DNA of 6,190 bases, taken from the NCBI GenBank assembly GCA_022508685.1, contig JAFLUS010000125.1:1-6190 (forward strand), written 5' to 3'. Both the position numbers and the translations under genes were made by a program. Every line of letters starts with the position of its first letter. Position 1 is the stretch's first letter. Source of the DNA: Prevotellaceae bacterium (GTDB lineage Bacteria > Bacteroidota > Bacteroidia > Bacteroidales > Bacteroidaceae). Positions 1 through 6,190 of this stretch are shown in pieces. The notes below the pieces were generated by a model. That model saw only the letters and a program-made list of their open reading frames with translations, was not told where the DNA came from and ran no database searches.

Positions 1-1218
1 TTATTCGTATCGTATCGCCTCGATTGGGTCCATGTTCGCAGCCTTACGGGCTGGGAAATAGCCAAAGCCGACACCGATGACGGTGCAGACGGCGAAGGAG
101 AGGAATATGGACCACATGGGAATGGAGGTGGGCAGTCCGAATGAACCGCAGATGTAGGTGCCGAGCCACCCGACGGCGACGCCAAGGATGCCTCCCGTAA
201 TGCTGATGAGAACGGACTCAATAAGGAACTGATTGCTGATGTCAATGCCGCGTGCACCGACTGACATTCGCAGTCCGATTTCGCGGGTACGTTCGGTGAC
301 AGACACGAGCATGATGTTCATAATACCAATACCGGCAACGAGGAGGGAGAAGGCTGCTGCAACGACGAGGATGATGGTGATGGTGTCCATTGTGGAGGAC
401 ATGGTTTCCATCATTTCCTGCTGCGAACGGATGGTGAAATCGTCGACGGCATCGCCCTTGAGTTTGTGGGTATTGCGCAGAATAGAAGTGAGTTCCTCGA
501 TGGCAGGGGCTGTGAGTTCTTCGGTTATGGCGGAACAGTTGATGCTACTGAAATAAGTCTGTGCAAGGATGCGCTTCATCACGGTCGTATAGGGTGCAAT
601 GAGCACGTTGTCTTGGTCCATACCCCAGTTGTTGTAGCCTTTCGACTTGAGTACGCCGACGATGCGGAAGGGAATGGACTTGAAGCGAATGGTCTTGCCG
701 ATAGGGTCGTTTCCGTCGGGAAAAAGTTCGTCGACAATGGTCTTTCCGACGACACAGACTTTTGCGCTCTTGCGAATATCTTCCTCGGTAAAACAATCGC
801 CCTGTTCCACTTTCCACTGCTTGATGTCGAGATATTCGATGCTCTCGCCATAGAGGCTGGTAGTGGTGTTGTTGGCACCATAGATGGCTTGTCCGGCGGC
901 TGTGACTTCGGGCGAAACGTATGTCACGAATTTCTTTTCGCGAAGGATGGCTTCGTAATCTTCGATTTTCAGCGTCTGCATGGCGGAGGGGTCTTGACGC
1001 ACACCGCCTCGCATATCGGCACCCGGACGAATCATAATGACGTTGGTGCCCATCTGCGAAATGTTCTGTCGGACACTTTCCTTGGAACCCTGCCCAATGG
1101 CCATCATAATGATGACGGCGGCCACACCGATGATGATGCCGAGCATGGAGAGAAAAGAACGGAATTTATTGCTGGCAATGGCGCGGAACGCCACTTTGAA
1201 GAGGTTAAAGAAGTTCAT
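1..1218 (-). CDS. macB: MacB-type ABC transporter permease (FtsX/MacB_PCD family)
   Basis: This is the inner-membrane permease of a tripartite ABC efflux pump, complete at 405 residues with its TAA stop on the first three bases of the window. It shows the four-helix MacB plan: TM1 at about 22-43, a large periplasmic domain at about 44-277, then TM2 at 279-305, TM3 at 332-357 and TM4 at 368-388. The cytoplasmic stretch at 309-323 (ERTREIGLRMSVGAR) is the conserved coupling segment that contacts the ATPase, and the C-terminus ends in the typical PARKAANMDPIEAIRYE. It begins 17 bp after the ATPase gene stops, so the two are co-transcribed and surely partners. In E. coli MacB the ATPase and permease are one chain; here they are split. 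In MacB relatives the periplasmic domain contacts the fusion protein and moves substrate by a mechanotransmission cycle. The substrate is unknown. Family is certain; the symbol is by similarity and does not imply a macrolide substrate. Confidence 0.93.
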   Translation of the reverse strand: MNFFNLFKVAFRAIASNKFRSFLSMLGIIIGVAAVIIMMAIGQGSKESVRQNISQMGTNVIMIRPGADMRGGVRQDPSAMQTLKIEDYEAILREKKFVTYVSPEVTAAGQAIYGANNTTTSLYGESIEYLDIKQWKVEQGDCFTEEDIRKSAKVCVVGKTIVDELFPDGNDPIGKTIRFKSIPFRIVGVLKSKGYNNWGMDQDNVLIAPYTTVMKRILAQTYFSSINCSAITEELTAPAIEELTSILRNTHKLKGDAVDDFTIRSQQEMMETMSSTMDTITIILVVAAAFSLLVAGIGIMNIMLVSVTERTREIGLRMSVGARGIDISNQFLIESVLISITGGILGVAVGWLGTYICGSFGLPTSIPMWSIFLSFAVCTVIGVGFGYFPARKAANMDPIEAIRYE

Positions 1219-1235
1219 TGCTTGTGCAGATTAGG

Positions 1236-1991
1236 TTAATCGTCGTTGGTGGCAGGCAATGCGGCAAGGGCTTCGGCTGCGGAGAGAATGTTGGGGTTGA
1301 GGGTGTCTTCGCGGATTTTGCCGTCGCGCAGCATGATGTTGCGAGATGAATACTGGGCAATCTCCGGATTGTGGGTGACAAAGATGATGGTGCGCCCTTC
1401 GGCATGGAGTTTTTGGAAGAGCACGAGCATCTCGAACGATGTGCGCGTGTCAAGGTTTCCCGTCGCTTCGTCGGCAAGGATGACGGCGGGATTGTTGACC
1501 AATGCACGGGCAATGGCTACGCGCTGCATCTGTCCACCCGACATTTGGTTGGACTTATGCTCGAGACGGTCTGCCAATCCGACGGCCTTGAGTGCATTGA
1601 TAGCCGCTGCACGCCGTTGGGATGCGCTGTATTTTGAATTGTACATGAGGGGAAGTTCTACATTCTCTACGGCCGTAGTTTTCGGCAAGAGATTGTAGTT
1701 CTGAAAGACGAAGCCAATCTTTCGGTTGCGCAGTTTTGCACGTTGCGACTTCGACATTTTGCGGACGGGCGTGCCGTCGAGGTAGAACTCGCCTGAAGTG
1801 GGTGTGTCGAGGCAACCCAATTGGTTGAGCAGCGTAGACTTGCCTGAGCCGGACGTACCCATAATGGTGACGAACTCGCCTTCGTAAATCTTGAATGTAA
1901 TGCCGCGCAAGGCATGAACGATTTCGCCGCCGACCTTGAAATCGCGCTTCACGTTTTGGAGTTCGATAACGACTTTTCTATCTTCGCTCAT
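1236..1991 (-). CDS. ABC transporter ATP-binding protein (MacB/LolD family)
   Basis: This is the cytoplasmic ATPase that powers the adjacent permease. Counting from the chosen start (251 residues), the Walker A motif GTSGSGKS is at 45-52, the Q-loop glutamine at 97, the signature MSGGQ at 150-154, Walker B ILADE at 171-175 with catalytic Glu175, the D-loop NLD at 179-181 and the H-loop His207. All catalytic residues are intact. The reading frame is open to an ATG at 2093, but the 34 extra residues are basic, unlike the family, and lie over the 3' end of the fusion-protein gene. The ATG at 1989-1991 places the first strand (VVIELQNVKRDF) where the family normally starts. That start lies 14 bp inside the upstream gene, which suggests translational coupling. 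The C-terminal tail beyond about 230 is Ala-rich and not diagnostic. LolD and MacB ATPases are hard to tell apart by sequence; the neighbours favour an efflux role. Confidence 0.93.
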   Translation of the reverse strand: MSEDRKVVIELQNVKRDFKVGGEIVHALRGITFKIYEGEFVTIMGTSGSGKSTLLNQLGCLDTPTSGEFYLDGTPVRKMSKSQRAKLRNRKIGFVFQNYNLLPKTTAVENVELPLMYNSKYSASQRRAAAINALKAVGLADRLEHKSNQMSGGQMQRVAIARALVNNPAVILADEATGNLDTRTSFEMLVLFQKLHAEGRTIIFVTHNPEIAQYSSRNIMLRDGKIREDTLNPNILSAAEALAALPATNDD

Positions 1992-3162
1992 TTGCCTGCT
2001 TGCCTTTTTGATTTTGCTGATTGCGGTTGCGCGGTCCCGGCATGAACGGATTGCTGTTCTGCTGCGGTCCATCTGCTTCACCTTCGATTTCAAACTCCGT
2101 AATGACCATGTCGCCTTCCTTCAGTCCTGACGTAATCTCGGTGAGCGCGCCGTTGGTTGTCCCCGTGGTGACGGCAATGGCTTTGAATACGTTTCCTTCC
2201 TGACGCCACACCTTTTGCGGTGCATTGCAATCCTCGATGCTTTCATCTTCAGCGAGCATGGCCTCTGCCGGCGTAAAGCGCAATGCCTTCGTCGGCACAG
2301 CCAATACGCCCTTCTGCTCCGAGGTGTAGATGGTGACGTTGGCGGTCAGTCCGGGCTTGAGTTTCAAATCGTCGTTAGGTGCCGAAATGACGACTTCGTA
2401 GGTCACGACATTGCTTTCCGTCGTGGCTTCCTGCCGCACCTGCGTCACCTGTCCGTTGAACACGTCGTCGGGATAGGCATCCACCGTGAAGGTCACGCGC
2501 TGTCCTTCGCGCACGCCACCAATGTCGGCTTCGTCAATGTCGGCAATCACACGCATGTTGGTGAGGTCTTGCGCAATGATGAACAGCGTCGGGGTGGTCA
2601 TTGCCGATGCCACGGTCTGTCCTTCCTCCACTTCCTTGCTGAGCACAACGCCGTCGATGGGTGCCGTGATGGTGGCATAACCGAGATTGGTCTTTGCCTT
2701 CTGCACATTCTGCTCCTGCACGACGCATTGCTGACGTGCTTGTTCGTAGGTCAGCCGTGCGCTCTCAAAGTCGTTGGCACTCACGAGCCCCTTTTCGTAC
2801 AGTTGGCGATAACGATTGTAGTTGGAGGTCTGATAATTGAGGTTACTCTTGGCATTGGCGAGATTGCTCTCTGCCGACGTGAGTTCGGATTTGAGGTTCG
2901 TCTTGTCGAGTTCGGCAATGACGTCGCCTTTATGCACTACGCTGTTATAGTCTACATAGATTTTATCGATAATACCCGACACCTGCGTACCCACTTCTAC
3001 CTTGGTCACGGGTTCGATAGTTCCCGTAGCCGTGATGCTGGTCGTAATGTCTTGCTTCTGCGCAGTTTCGGTGGTGTACGTCACTTTCAATTCTTTGGCA
3101 CACGATGCCATAAGGCACACCGCGAGCGCAGAGGTGGCAAATGTTGTGATGGTTGATTTCAT
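1978..3162 (-). CDS. macA: Membrane fusion protein of ABC efflux pump (MacA/HlyD family), predicted lipoprotein
   Basis: This is the periplasmic adaptor joining the permease to the TolC-like duct. From the chosen start (394 residues) it has a short lipoprotein signal peptide ending LMAS-Cys21, so it is probably lipid-anchored. The two halves of the lipoyl domain lie at about 55-88 and 158-187 (the second carries ATITAPIDGVV), flanking an alpha-helical coiled-coil hairpin at about 90-155 with Gln/Asn/Ala-rich heptads. A beta-barrel follows at about 195-280 and a membrane-proximal domain at about 285-360. The last 30 residues are a Pro/Asn/Gln/Arg-rich tail, probably disordered. The frame is open to 3216, but the 18 extra residues would precede the signal peptide, so the ATG at 3160-3162 is preferred. 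It starts 28 bp after the outer membrane gene ends and overlaps the ATPase gene by 14 bp. Length and domain order are normal for the family. Confidence 0.92.
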   Translation of the reverse strand: MKSTITTFATSALAVCLMASCAKELKVTYTTETAQKQDITTSITATGTIEPVTKVEVGTQVSGIIDKIYVDYNSVVHKGDVIAELDKTNLKSELTSAESNLANAKSNLNYQTSNYNRYRQLYEKGLVSANDFESARLTYEQARQQCVVQEQNVQKAKTNLGYATITAPIDGVVLSKEVEEGQTVASAMTTPTLFIIAQDLTNMRVIADIDEADIGGVREGQRVTFTVDAYPDDVFNGQVTQVRQEATTESNVVTYEVVISAPNDDLKLKPGLTANVTIYTSEQKGVLAVPTKALRFTPAEAMLAEDESIEDCNAPQKVWRQEGNVFKAIAVTTGTTNGALTEITSGLKEGDMVITEFEIEGEADGPQQNSNPFMPGPRNRNQQNQKGKQANERR

Positions 3163-3190
3163 ATCTTTGGTCTTGATTGATGATACATAA

Positions 3191-4558
3191 TTACAGTTGC
3201 ATTTCACGATTGGCATAGAACCGCAGCATCGCCAGATTGAGCAATGCCGTGTATTTGCTCTGCAGCAGTTGCTGGCGGGCTTGCAGCAAATTGTTTTTTC
3301 CCGTCGTCAGTTCGACAATGTTCTTGAGTCCCAAGCGGAATTGCTCGCTCACCAAGTCATAACTTGCCTGCATGCTCTCCACATTGGTCGTGGCAGAGCG
3401 ATACTGCTGCTGGGCGTTACGGGCGTTCAACCAATAGGTTTCGATTTGGCTGCGAAGTTCCTTCTTCGTATTCTGCAAATTCAGTTCGCAGGCTTGTTTC
3501 GACAGACGCGCCTTCGCCACATTCGTCTTGTTCTGCCGATTGTCGAAAATGGGCACAGAGAGCGTCAGTCCCACTGAATTGTTCAGATTGTTCTTCCATT
3601 GCATCGGTACACCGGTGTGGACACCGCTGGTGTTGCTCGTGCCCACCCCTGCCATCAGGCTCACCGACGGATAGTAGCCACGTTTGGCAATGTCGATGTC
3701 GACGTCGGCAGCCTCAATGTCGAGCAGACCACTCTGAATTTCGGGACGGCTATTGACGGCAGCCGCATAGACACTCTCCCTGTCGGGAATCATCGCCAAC
3801 ACATCGGCATCGCCCACGTCGGGAATGACAATGTCAAACGCCTCCACGTCGACAATCTCAAGCAACTGCTTCAACTGCAATTTATAATTGTCAAGCATCG
3901 TCTGCGCATTCACCACGTTGTATTCATCCTGACTCACCTGCGCCTCCAACTGCATCAAGTCTACACGGGCAATGCTCCCCACGTCCACCATCACCTTGGC
4001 GCGGTCGCGCTGCAATTTCGACGCCTCCAGCACCTCACCATTCACTCGCACAGCCTCCGTCTGATACAGAATCTGCACATAATATTGTACAATCTGCTCC
4101 TGAATGGAGTTAGCCGTTTCCTCCGTGTCATACAGCGACGACTCACGCGTCAGTCTGTTGCGTTCCACCGTCTTCTGATTGCGGCCGCCGTTCCACACCG
4201 TCCAGTTTGCATTCAACCCATAACTGCCGTTGTAATTCACCTCCGAACTCGTCGTCGTCATCGTGCCGTTGCTCAAGTTGACATACGACTGGCTCCATGG
4301 TCGCCACGACACATTCTGGTTCGTGGAAAACGAAAGGCTTGGGAACAGCGAAGCCTGACTCTGCAACACATCCAGTTCACTCTGCTCCGTCGTCAGCCGA
4401 CGCTGCTTCAGTTGAATGTTATGCTCCATTGCATACGCGATGCACTCCTTCAGCGTCCATTGCGAAGGCAATGCCGTTGTCGCATCCTGCGCCAGCGAAC
4501 GCCCCATTCCGAACATCGCCAGCAAGACCGCGACCATCATTTTGCTTCCTTTATACAT
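3191..4558 (-). CDS. TolC-family outer membrane efflux protein
   Basis: This is the outer membrane and periplasmic duct of the pump, 455 residues and normal for the family. An N-terminal signal peptide (positive residues Lys4 and Lys6, hydrophobic core about 7-19) is probably cut after SLA at 23. The mature part holds the two repeated OEP halves, about 35-235 and 255-445, each opening with the usual LKECIAYAMEHN- or RPEIQSGLLDIEAA-type helix and rich in Gln/Asn/Ala heptads of the alpha barrel. The region near 303-335 (GYYPSVSLMAGVG) and near 74-110 matches the beta-strand segments of the family. It is the first gene of the operon. Two in-frame ATGs follow at codons 7 and 8, with an AAGGA six bases before codon 7, but starting there would remove the lysines of the signal peptide, so 4558 is kept. 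No symbol is given because the family does not identify the ortholog. Confidence 0.92.
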   Translation of the reverse strand: MYKGSKMMVAVLLAMFGMGRSLAQDATTALPSQWTLKECIAYAMEHNIQLKQRRLTTEQSELDVLQSQASLFPSLSFSTNQNVSWRPWSQSYVNLSNGTMTTTSSEVNYNGSYGLNANWTVWNGGRNQKTVERNRLTRESSLYDTEETANSIQEQIVQYYVQILYQTEAVRVNGEVLEASKLQRDRAKVMVDVGSIARVDLMQLEAQVSQDEYNVVNAQTMLDNYKLQLKQLLEIVDVEAFDIVIPDVGDADVLAMIPDRESVYAAAVNSRPEIQSGLLDIEAADVDIDIAKRGYYPSVSLMAGVGTSNTSGVHTGVPMQWKNNLNNSVGLTLSVPIFDNRQNKTNVAKARLSKQACELNLQNTKKELRSQIETYWLNARNAQQQYRSATTNVESMQASYDLVSEQFRLGLKNIVELTTGKNNLLQARQQLLQSKYTALLNLAMLRFYANREMQL

Positions 4559-4658
4559 ATATATAATGGTTTATACAATGCCTTAAAACCTTCGGTCATT
4601 AGACCTCCGTCCCCACCGAAAAGTTTAACGCCATGTCGTGTTTCGTTCAACAAAAAAA
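4559..4658 (-). promoter_or_regulatory. Spacer with likely control region of the efflux operon
   Basis: These 100 bp separate the end of rnpB from the TolC-like gene and must hold the operon's promoter if it is not read through from rnpB. No good TAnnTTTG box is visible. The best candidate, TAAACTTT near 4624-4631 with a TTG about 20 bp upstream, is a poor match. Two inverted repeats are visible: TTCGGT/ACCGAA at 4591-4596 and 4615-4620, overlapping a smaller GGTC-ATTA-GACC at 4594-4605; and GGTTT/AAACC at 4568-4572 and 4586-4590. They could be a repressor operator or leader structure; this is inference only. Confidence 0.35.
4652..4658 (-). terminator. U tract directly after rnpB helix P1
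   Basis: Seven consecutive T residues (minus strand) start at the base following the last paired nucleotide of rnpB P1. There is no strong local hairpin just before it (only a weak GGC/GCC pairing around 4670-4680), so termination would rely on the long-range P1 helix or on another mechanism. It is probably the rnpB 3' end signal, but this is inferred from position. Confidence 0.5.
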
Positions 4659-5100
4659 GAAAGCAGTTGGCCTATAAGCCGGGTTCTGTTCCTGAGTGAG
4701 GCTCGGACAAAGGCGAACCAAATACAAGACTCAGGCGTCTGTCATTTATCCAGACCACATGTCGCCACGTGGCTCAAGCGTTCTACCCTCCGGCTTGGGC
4801 GAGCAACCCTCATCGGCAGCACACTGCAAAGCAATGCCTGCCTGCGCCGGTTTACATGAACTTGCAACTCCCCAGATGCACAGCCGATGTGTCGCCACAC
4901 CGCTGGTGGGCTCTTACCCCACCTTCTCACCCTTACCACCCGTGAGTGGCGGTTGTTTTCTTCTACATTACTCAACCCTCGCGGACTGCTTCTACATTAG
5001 GAAGGGGGATGCTCTGCGTTGCCCGGACTTTCCTCCCGCTTTCAGCATAGATAACATCTCCATGCCTACTCACCGACGACAGACCGTCCAACTGCTTTCA
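4659..5100 (-). ncRNA. rnpB: RNase P RNA (bacterial type A)
   Basis: This is the catalytic RNA of RNase P, which removes 5' leaders from pre-tRNAs. Read on the minus strand, its conserved blocks appear in order: GAGGAAAGTCCGGGC at 5035-5021, GGTAAGGGTGAGAAGGTGGGGTAAGAGCCCACC spanning 4937-4905 in two halves, CGCTTGAGCC at 4780-4771, GATAAATGAC near 4750-4741, and ACAGAACCCGGCTTAT at 4689-4674. These match the E. coli RNA as I recall it. The ends are fixed by helix P1: 5099-5088 and 4670-4659 are perfectly complementary over 12 bp, GAAAGCAGTTGG with CCAACTGCTTTC. The length of about 440 nt is somewhat longer than the E. coli RNA. It has its own promoter box at 5106-5113 and a seven-T run immediately after P1. 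Any open frames across it are artefacts. The 5' end may be off by a few bases. Confidence 0.96.
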
Positions 5101-5105
5101 CCTTG

Positions 5106-5113
5106 CAAAGTTA
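5106..5113 (-). promoter_or_regulatory. rnpB promoter -7 box (Bacteroidota type)
   Basis: The minus strand reads TAACTTTG, a full match to the TAnnTTTG -7 element known for the primary sigma factor of Bacteroidota. It ends seven bases before the first base of rnpB helix P1, the right distance for a start at or next to the mature 5' end. The matching -33 element is weak: TTTG or TCTG lies 23 or 19 bp upstream. Confidence 0.75.
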
Positions 5114-5178
5114 GTACAAATTCAATGAAAAGCAGACAAACGAATGCCAATTTTACACATTCATCGTGAAAAAAGTAC

Positions 5179-6009
5179 CTATTCCCAATCGCTGATGTCC
5201 GCCTCAGTCTTCACTTTATCCGCAATGTCGGCAGGCAAATGGGGAAAGAACGTCATACCTGTAACACGTTCAACCTGCTTGATGCTATTCACATACAAGT
5301 CCTTCTTCCGATTGCCGTCCGTGTTCCTGCATATAAATCCAATTCCCTTCTCATTCCCTTGATTCAGGCAAACAATCACCTTGAAAAACGCCTCAGGCAC
5401 CACCACTTCGTTGGCACCAATCGTTTCATGCTCTTGGCGGAAAAGTATCGGACCACAAACGATATACAAATCACCATACGCCTCAGCCCATCGACGGCAA
5501 GCAATTTCTATTTGGTTCCATGTTCCGCTGTTCAGATTGGCATTTTGTGGGCAGCAATTGGTGAAAAGGAACGATTCATACATGGCGTCGCCATCCCATC
5601 TGTTATCGCCGGCAGGGCACATGTGTCCGCGCGTCCAACCGCTCCCCCGATAATCAGCCTTTGATGCCCTCGGCTCAGGCACATCCATATCCCCATGCCA
5701 CGCATCGGCTCGCTTCACGTCCCCCGAAGCATGTTCACCTGTCAAATGCCATGCCACCCAGTTGGGAATCCTGTTATCCTTATTATATGATACCACATAA
5801 CTCCGCCTGTAAAGTATCTGCTCCGAAACACCCTCCAAAGGCAACGGAAGGTCAATTGACTGAATCAAACTGTCAATCTGCATCTCGGCTGGTGCGCCCA
5901 CACCCTCTTCCGGCTGCACCGTTACTCTCGTGGGCGTCGTGCCTTTGATATTGCACGCCACAATGACGGACAGCAATATCAACAATATGGATAACCTATA
6001 GTTCTTCAT
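5179..6009 (-). CDS. Lipoprotein DNA/RNA non-specific endonuclease (NUC family)
   Basis: This is a sugar-non-specific nuclease of the beta-beta-alpha-metal type (Serratia nuclease/NucA relatives), which cuts DNA and RNA with one Mg ion. From the chosen start it has 276 residues. A lipoprotein signal ends IVA-Cys19, so the enzyme should be attached to the cell envelope and face outside the cytoplasm. The catalytic block reads TRGH at 126-129 with the general base His129, then NCCPQNANLNSGTWNQIE at 151-168 with the metal ligand Asn160 and Glu168; the spacing agrees with the Serratia enzyme. The first motif residue, normally Asp, is Thr here. Typical flanking segments YVVSYN at 71-76, WVAW at 84-87 and AFFKVIV at 207-213 are present. 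An upstream in-frame GTG at 6024 is rejected because a promoter box overlaps it. It is a single-gene unit between tRNA-Asp and rnpB. Likely roles are scavenging nucleotides or clearing extracellular DNA; neither is shown here. Confidence 0.93.
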   Translation of the reverse strand: MKNYRLSILLILLSVIVACNIKGTTPTRVTVQPEEGVGAPAEMQIDSLIQSIDLPLPLEGVSEQILYRRSYVVSYNKDNRIPNWVAWHLTGEHASGDVKRADAWHGDMDVPEPRASKADYRGSGWTRGHMCPAGDNRWDGDAMYESFLFTNCCPQNANLNSGTWNQIEIACRRWAEAYGDLYIVCGPILFRQEHETIGANEVVVPEAFFKVIVCLNQGNEKGIGFICRNTDGNRKKDLYVNSIKQVERVTGMTFFPHLPADIADKVKTEADISDWE

Positions 6010-6013
6010 GCTG

Positions 6014-6021
6014 CAAAGATA
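6014..6021 (-). promoter_or_regulatory. Nuclease gene promoter -7 box
   Basis: The minus strand reads TATCTTTG, a full TAnnTTTG match, only four bases before the ATG of the nuclease gene. TTTTG sits about 15 bp further upstream, closer than the usual 19-21 bp, so the -33 part is weak. If it works at normal geometry, the transcript would have almost no leader. Confidence 0.6.
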
Positions 6022-6106
6022 CACATTTTATGACAACAAAAGAATAAATACAGAAGATGAACATACTCCAAAAGCATGCCATACCTCCATTATCTCGCTG
6101 CAATAA

Positions 6107-6136
6107 ACAAAAAGAGGAAGTCTTTCAACTTCCTCT
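6107..6136 (-). terminator. Intrinsic terminator after tRNA-Asp
   Basis: A perfect 9-bp stem (AGAGGAAGT at minus strand 6136-6128, pairing with ACTTCCTCT at 6121-6113) with a six-base loop is followed by TTTTTG on the minus strand. It lies seven bases beyond the tRNA 3' end and separates the tRNA unit from the nuclease gene. On the plus strand the stem is followed only by CTTTTG, so termination in that direction would be weaker. Confidence 0.85.
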
Positions 6137-6142
6137 CTTTTG

Positions 6143-6190
6143 CGGTGCGTAGGGGACTCGAACCCCTGACCCCGTGCGTGACAGGCACGT
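6143..6190 (-). tRNA. tRNA-Asp(GTC), 3' part, cut by window edge
   Basis: Read on the minus strand, the visible part has the anticodon stem CGTGC/GCACG (6189-6185 and 6177-6173) closing the seven-base loop CTGTCAC, with anticodon GTC at 6182-6180. The T arm AGGGG-TTCGAGT-CCCCT follows at 6167-6151, then the 3' acceptor strand ACGCACC at 6150-6144 and G73 at 6143, the discriminator base expected of tRNA-Asp. The next bases are CAA, so CCA is not encoded and must be added after transcription. The 5' acceptor strand (expected GGTGCGT) and D arm lie outside the window. Confidence 0.95.

Noticed and set aside
466..1239. Plus-strand open frame of 257 codons
   Set aside because: Opposite the permease gene, which is plainly real; the translation resembles no protein family.
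1992..2093. N-terminal extension of the ATPase to the ATG at 2093
   Set aside because: The 34 residues are basic, absent from the family, and are an out-of-frame reading of the fusion-protein C-terminus.
2215..3156. Plus-strand open frame of 313 codons
   Set aside because: It lies exactly opposite the fusion-protein gene, with His/Gly/Val-rich low-quality sequence and no recognisable domain; a codon-bias shadow.
3599..4699. Plus-strand open frame of 366 codons
   Set aside because: It lies opposite the TolC-like gene, gives a His/Arg/Leu-rich protein with no family features, and runs on into rnpB. It is a shadow of a real gene.
4960..4999. Possible CRISPR-like spaced repeat
   Set aside because: Only two 11-nt copies, inside rnpB, with no array or cas genes.
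4696..5169. Plus-strand open frames across 4638-5169
   Set aside because: The region is rnpB; these frames sit on a structured RNA gene and have no protein features.
6010..6024. Upstream GTG start for the nuclease
   Set aside because: It would include the TATCTTTG promoter box in the coding sequence, and the ATG at 6009 gives a normal lipoprotein signal peptide.

Overview
The window reads as ordinary chromosome from a member of the Bacteroidota, most likely a Prevotella-like Bacteroidales. The evidence is the promoter style (TAnnTTTG -7 boxes just upstream of rnpB and of the nuclease gene), weak or absent Shine-Dalgarno sequences, a tRNA gene without an encoded CCA end, an RNase P RNA of the bacterial A type, and a four-gene efflux operon with a lipoprotein-type adaptor. 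This placement is inference from sequence style; no database comparison was possible.

Every gene supported here lies on the minus strand, so transcription runs from high to low coordinates. From the right edge: the 3' part of a tRNA-Asp(GTC) gene (6143-6190, cut by the window) with an intrinsic terminator after it (6107-6136); a lipoprotein DNA/RNA non-specific endonuclease (5179-6009) with a -7 box almost touching its start codon; the RNase P RNA gene rnpB (4659-5100) with its own promoter and a terminal U tract; a 100-bp spacer that probably holds the control region of the next operon; then a TolC-family outer membrane protein (3191-4558), a MacA-type membrane fusion protein (1978-3162), a MacB/LolD-type ATPase (1236-1991) and a MacB-type permease (1-1218).

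The last four genes form a tight operon (gaps of 28 bp, a 14-bp overlap, and 17 bp). They encode all the parts of a tripartite ABC efflux or secretion pump: the ATPase drives the four-helix permease in the inner membrane, the fusion protein bridges the periplasm, and the TolC-like protein forms the exit duct. The ATPase and permease are separate proteins here, unlike the fused E. coli MacB. The substrate cannot be read from the sequence. The nuclease is a predicted envelope lipoprotein that would hydrolyse nucleic acids outside the cytoplasm; no functional link to the pump is apparent.

I found no mobile element, CRISPR array, phage gene or clear novel system. The points worth a second look are small: the possibly leaderless nuclease mRNA, the altered DRGH motif in the nuclease, the short direct repeat inside rnpB, the U tract fused to RNase P helix P1, and the inverted repeats ahead of the efflux operon.
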